The position numbers and the translations under genes were made by a program. Positions 61,356-64,000 of a stretch of 64,000 bases of DNA are shown here, one piece after another (the stretch's first letter is position 1; each line of letters starts with the position of its first letter). The stretch spans positions 496,001 to 560,000 of the forward strand of contig NZ_JBLGTV010000001.1 in assembly GCF_047468865.1 (NCBI RefSeq), given 5' to 3'. The DNA comes from Castellaniella hirudinis_A. GTDB lineage: Bacteria > Pseudomonadota > Gammaproteobacteria > Burkholderiales > Burkholderiaceae_B. Under the pieces are notes generated by a model. It did no database searches, was not told where the DNA came from, and worked only from the letters and a program-made list of their open reading frames with translations.

Positions 61356-62068
61356 GAGCCGGCCCCCCGCATGCCTCGGCCGAAGTGGCGTTCCGCCCAG
61401 ACGAACAGGCCTTGGCTGCAGGCCCCGATCAGGAAATACAGAATGCCGGCCAGCAGGTACAGCGTGAGCGGCGCCCGGGTGGCGGCGGCGCCCAGCACGG
61501 CGGCGCGCATCAGCTCCACCAGCCCCACCAGGGAGATCAGCGCGGTGTCCTTCAGGGCGTTTTGCCAGACGTTGTTGGCGCCCGGCAAGGCATACCAGAA
61601 CAGCTGGGGCAGGGTGATGCGGATCAGGCATTGGCGGCGGCTCATGCCGATGGCCCGGGCCGCTTCCAGCTGGCCGGGGGCGATGGCCTTGAAGGCCCCG
61701 CGAAAGACTTCGACGCTGTAGGAGCCCGAAATCAGGCCGATGGCCAGGATGCCGACCAGCATGGGAAACACCCCGCTCATGAGGTCGTCCCAGTCCAGCC
61801 AGTCGGCCAGGTCGGCCGCGGTCTGGACGGTGCCGAAGAACAGCAGGTAGATGATCAGGAGTTCGGGCACGCTGCGCACCAGCAGCGTATACAGGCTGAC
61901 GACCAGGCGCAGCAGGCGGCTGCGGCCCGACTTGAGCACGGCGCCGCCGATGCCGATCAGCATACCCAGCACGATGCCGCACAGGCTGATGAATATCGTC
62001 ATGCCGGCCCCACGCAACAGCATGGTGCCCCAGCCGGCGTTCAGGATGTCGAGCAGGGTTGCGGTCAT
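61352..62068 (-). CDS. Polar amino-acid ABC transporter permease (HisQ/ArtQ-like)
   Basis: A 238-residue permease: MLLRGAGMTIFISLCGIVLG, LVRSVPELLIIYLLFFGTV and the EAA loop EAARAIGMSRRQCLIRITLP. With the HisM-like subunit it forms the membrane channel for basic or polar amino acids. It starts 72 bases behind the binding-protein gene. Confidence 0.93.
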   Translation of the reverse strand: MTATLLDILNAGWGTMLLRGAGMTIFISLCGIVLGMLIGIGGAVLKSGRSRLLRLVVSLYTLLVRSVPELLIIYLLFFGTVQTAADLADWLDWDDLMSGVFPMLVGILAIGLISGSYSVEVFRGAFKAIAPGQLEAARAIGMSRRQCLIRITLPQLFWYALPGANNVWQNALKDTALISLVGLVELMRAAVLGAAATRAPLTLYLLAGILYFLIGACSQGLFVWAERHFGRGMRGAGS

Positions 62069-62140
62069 ATCATCGAAAACCCCGGGGAACCCGGCGTGGG
62101 GCGTGCCGGCATGATCCCGGGGAGTCCTGGGGACAAGGCT

Positions 62141-62956
62141 TTATTTGCAGGCTTGGTAGTTGGACAGATCGACGCCAAACCACTTGACGCTGGACGCCTT
62201 GATGGTGCCGTCCTGGATCAGTTCGCACAGGGCTTTGTCGACCTTGGCCTTGAGGTCGGTGTTTTTCTGGTTGATGCCCGCGCCGATGCCCAGGCCCAGG
62301 ATATCGGGATCGGCGCTGCTCTTGACGACGTAATCGGCCATGGCGAACTTGCCCTTGCCGCTGTTGTCCAGGAACTCGCTTTGCGGGGTGACTTCGGAAA
62401 AAGTGGCGTCCAGACGGCCGGCGGACAAGTCCATCTGCATCTGGTCTTGGGTTTCATAGGTTTTCAGCGTCATGTCCGGGGCGTATTTCTGCAGGAACGC
62501 GCCTTGTGTCGTGCCGCTTTGCACCCCGACGGTCTTGCCGGCCAGGCCCTTGAACAGGGCGTCCTGCGTATCCGCCTTGAGCAGGGCGCTGCCTTCGGGC
62601 AGGACGAACGAGGAGTCCTCGGTGGCGTAGGGGATGCTGAAGGAAATGACCTTGGCGCGCTCGGCCGTGACCGACATGCCGGAAATCACCAGGTCGAAGC
62701 GCTCGGCTTCCAGGGCGGGGATCAGGCTGTCGAAGGCCTGCACCACGAACCGGCATTTCATGTCGAGTTTCTGGCACAGGGCTTGGCCGACGTCCGCATC
62801 GAACCCTTGGACTTTGCCCTGCGCGTCGACCATGCTCCAAGGCGGGTAGCCGCCCTCGGTGCCGATTTTCAGGGTGGCTGCCGAGGCGGCGGTCGCCAGG
62901 CCGGCGAGGCCCAGTGCGGCGCAAAGCGCCGCCTTTCGTGCAATGCGTGTCACCAT
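62141..62956 (-). CDS. Polar amino-acid binding protein (HisJ/ArtJ-like)
   Basis: A 271-residue periplasmic binding protein. Signal peptide to SAA near residue 26. Family motifs: LKIGTEGGYPPWSMVDAQGK, VQGFDADVGQALCQKLDMKC and FDLVISGMSVTAERAKVISF. The last gives Arg/Lys/His-type specificity, not resolvable further. AAAGGA precedes the ATG at 62956; the frame extends 20 codons upstream without a site. First gene of the three-gene operon. Confidence 0.93.
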   Translation of the reverse strand: MVTRIARKAALCAALGLAGLATAASAATLKIGTEGGYPPWSMVDAQGKVQGFDADVGQALCQKLDMKCRFVVQAFDSLIPALEAERFDLVISGMSVTAERAKVISFSIPYATEDSSFVLPEGSALLKADTQDALFKGLAGKTVGVQSGTTQGAFLQKYAPDMTLKTYETQDQMQMDLSAGRLDATFSEVTPQSEFLDNSGKGKFAMADYVVKSSADPDILGLGIGAGINQKNTDLKAKVDKALCELIQDGTIKASSVKWFGVDLSNYQACK

Positions 62957-63016
62957 GGGGATATCCTTTCGAGGTGGGGACTGGAAAATGCCAATAGTAG
63001 TACAAGAAGCGCTCAT

Positions 63017-64000
63017 TCAGCCAATCTGCACCTGGGCGTCCGGGTAGCGGATGCGGCTGTGGGCGCGCGTGCCCAGGTTGTACACCAGGGTCAGGGGGCC
63101 CAGGCGGCCGATGAACATCAGCAGCATCAGCACGATCTGGCTGGGCAAGCCGAGCTTCGGGGTGAGATCCGGGCTGAGTCCCGTGGTGCTGAAGGCCGAC
63201 ATGACCTCGGTGACCACGGCGATGAAAGGCAGGTTTTCCAGCAGGCTGACGATGAAAATGCCGACGCACACCAGCAGCCCGGACATCATCATCAGGGCCA
63301 GGGCCTTGTGGATCGCCTCGGGCGGGATGGTGCGGCCCATCAGCACGACCTCTTTGCGCTGCAGGATGTACGTGCGCATCACGGCCAGCAGGACGATGAA
63401 GGTGCCGAGCTTGATCCCGCTGGCGGTGGACAGCGACCCGCCGCCGATGAACATCAGCGCGATCAGCAGGAAACGCGAACTGTCGCGCATCTGGTCGGCG
63501 TCCATGGCGGAAAACCCCGCGGTGCGGGCGCTGATCACCTGGGCCCAGGATGCCAGGCCCTGGCTGGGCAGGGGCAGGGCGGCCAGCGTGGCGGGGTTCT
63601 GGGACTCGATGAGCCAGAACAGCAGCAGGGCGCAGAGGTTGAGGATCAGCGTGCCGATGAGCATCAGCCGGGTGTAGTACGCCAGCGTCTGCCAGGCGCG
63701 CTTGTGGTAGATGTCGGCCAGGACGCTGAAGCCCAGGCCGCCCAGGATGATGCAGCCGGTCATCACGAAGATGGTCACCGGGTCGCCGACGAACCCGCCC
63801 AGGCTGTCCTTGAACAAGGCGATCCCCGCGTTGTTGAACGCCGAGATCGCATGGAAGCCGGCCATGAAGAAGGCGTCGTGCAGGCTGTTGTGACGCCACC
63901 ACCAGAGGGTCAGGATCAAGACGGCCGCGCCTTCGATGATGACGGAGAACTTCAGGACGGTGAGCGCGGTCTGGCGAATCCGGGCGACGCTGGTCTGGTT
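63017..64000 (-). CDS. Trk/Ktr-type potassium uptake membrane subunit (5' end beyond the window)
   Basis: The frame runs off the right end of the window. The 328 visible residues contain the TrkH/KtrB pore loops and glycines: MAGFHAISAFNNAGIALF, VISARTAGFSAMDADQMR, GGGSLSTASGIKLGTFIVLL and EVMSAFSTTGLSPDLTPKLG. Several TM segments lie between. It imports K+ with a TrkA/KtrA-type regulator that is not in the window. The protein start lies beyond base 64000. Confidence 0.93.
   Translation of the reverse strand, partial: NQTSVARIRQTALTVLKFSVIIEGAAVLILTLWWWRHNSLHDAFFMAGFHAISAFNNAGIALFKDSLGGFVGDPVTIFVMTGCIILGGLGFSVLADIYHKRAWQTLAYYTRLMLIGTLILNLCALLLFWLIESQNPATLAALPLPSQGLASWAQVISARTAGFSAMDADQMRDSSRFLLIALMFIGGGSLSTASGIKLGTFIVLLAVMRTYILQRKEVVLMGRTIPPEAIHKALALMMMSGLLVCVGIFIVSLLENLPFIAVVTEVMSAFSTTGLSPDLTPKLGLPSQIVLMLLMFIGRLGPLTLVYNLGTRAHSRIRYPDAQVQIG

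Overview
The window is GC-rich proteobacterial chromosome with compact, often ATGA-overlapping genes. The gene families (a SUF operon ending in sufU-sufT, BhuR/HmuS-type haem uptake, FecI-FecR signalling, an Aap-type amino-acid ABC system, a DUF3649-PepSY-DUF3325 siderophore module) fit a betaproteobacterium, most likely a Burkholderiales member close to the Alcaligenaceae. This placement is by gene content and style only and was not tested by any search.

Layout. 1-6013: tail of a probable Rrf2-type regulator, then sufB-C-D-S-U-T for Fe-S cluster assembly, closed by a terminator. 6107-7963: an EAL-CBS-GGDEF protein. 7999-8075: tRNA-Pro(GGG). Immediately behind the tRNA terminator lies a scar zone (8133-9411) with a group II intron 5' fragment, an IS66 right end, a BrnT/BrnA toxin-antitoxin pair whose antitoxin C-terminus is rewritten by the IS66 end, and an IS5-type remnant. 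9412-15722: a minus-strand, translationally coupled glycan or surface-sugar island of atypical, partly very AT-rich composition (two GT2 glycosyltransferases, a multi-pass membrane protein, FAD oxidoreductase, SDR, TIM-barrel isomerase, and a small membrane transporter broken by a TGA). 15745-18660: a long hairpin, an XRE regulator, a ribbon-helix-helix remnant, a MarR regulator with a clear palindromic operator, a methyltransferase and a LigB-type dioxygenase.

18692-39217 is mostly an iron and metal region: a DUF364 protein, a frameshifted modD, two IroE-like siderophore esterases, Mn-type SOD with a TPR-like partner behind a Fur box, FecI/FecR divergent from a siderophore receptor with its inner-membrane module, a cold-shock gene, a copper chaperone, a Fur-box-controlled pair (cupin-like and ExbB-like), haem receptor and HmuS. 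39331-45898 is rich in c-di-GMP genes (PAS-PAS-GGDEF-EAL; an EAL protein followed by a membrane PilZ protein) and also carries an orphan serine recombinase next to an AT-rich patch. 45918-52411: NlpE-like lipoprotein, ECF sigma factor, an Ap4A-phosphorylase-like HIT protein, and aapJQMP. 52464-57411: an 11-unit octamer repeat array, a lipoprotein subtilase with P-domain and small secreted neighbour, a cupredoxin pair, and an 18-bp minisatellite running into the end of a chemoreceptor gene. 57767-64000: a PAS-PAS-GGDEF cyclase, an orphan branched-chain amino-acid binding protein, a polar amino-acid ABC system without a visible ATPase, and a truncated Trk/Ktr potassium channel gene.

Two near-identical 164-bp palindromic elements (22928-23091 and 60436-60599) with shared terminal inverted repeats are a MITE family. 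The strongest candidates for something new are the 9412-15722 sugar island, this MITE family, and the two unusual tandem arrays (52464-52551, 56147-56253).
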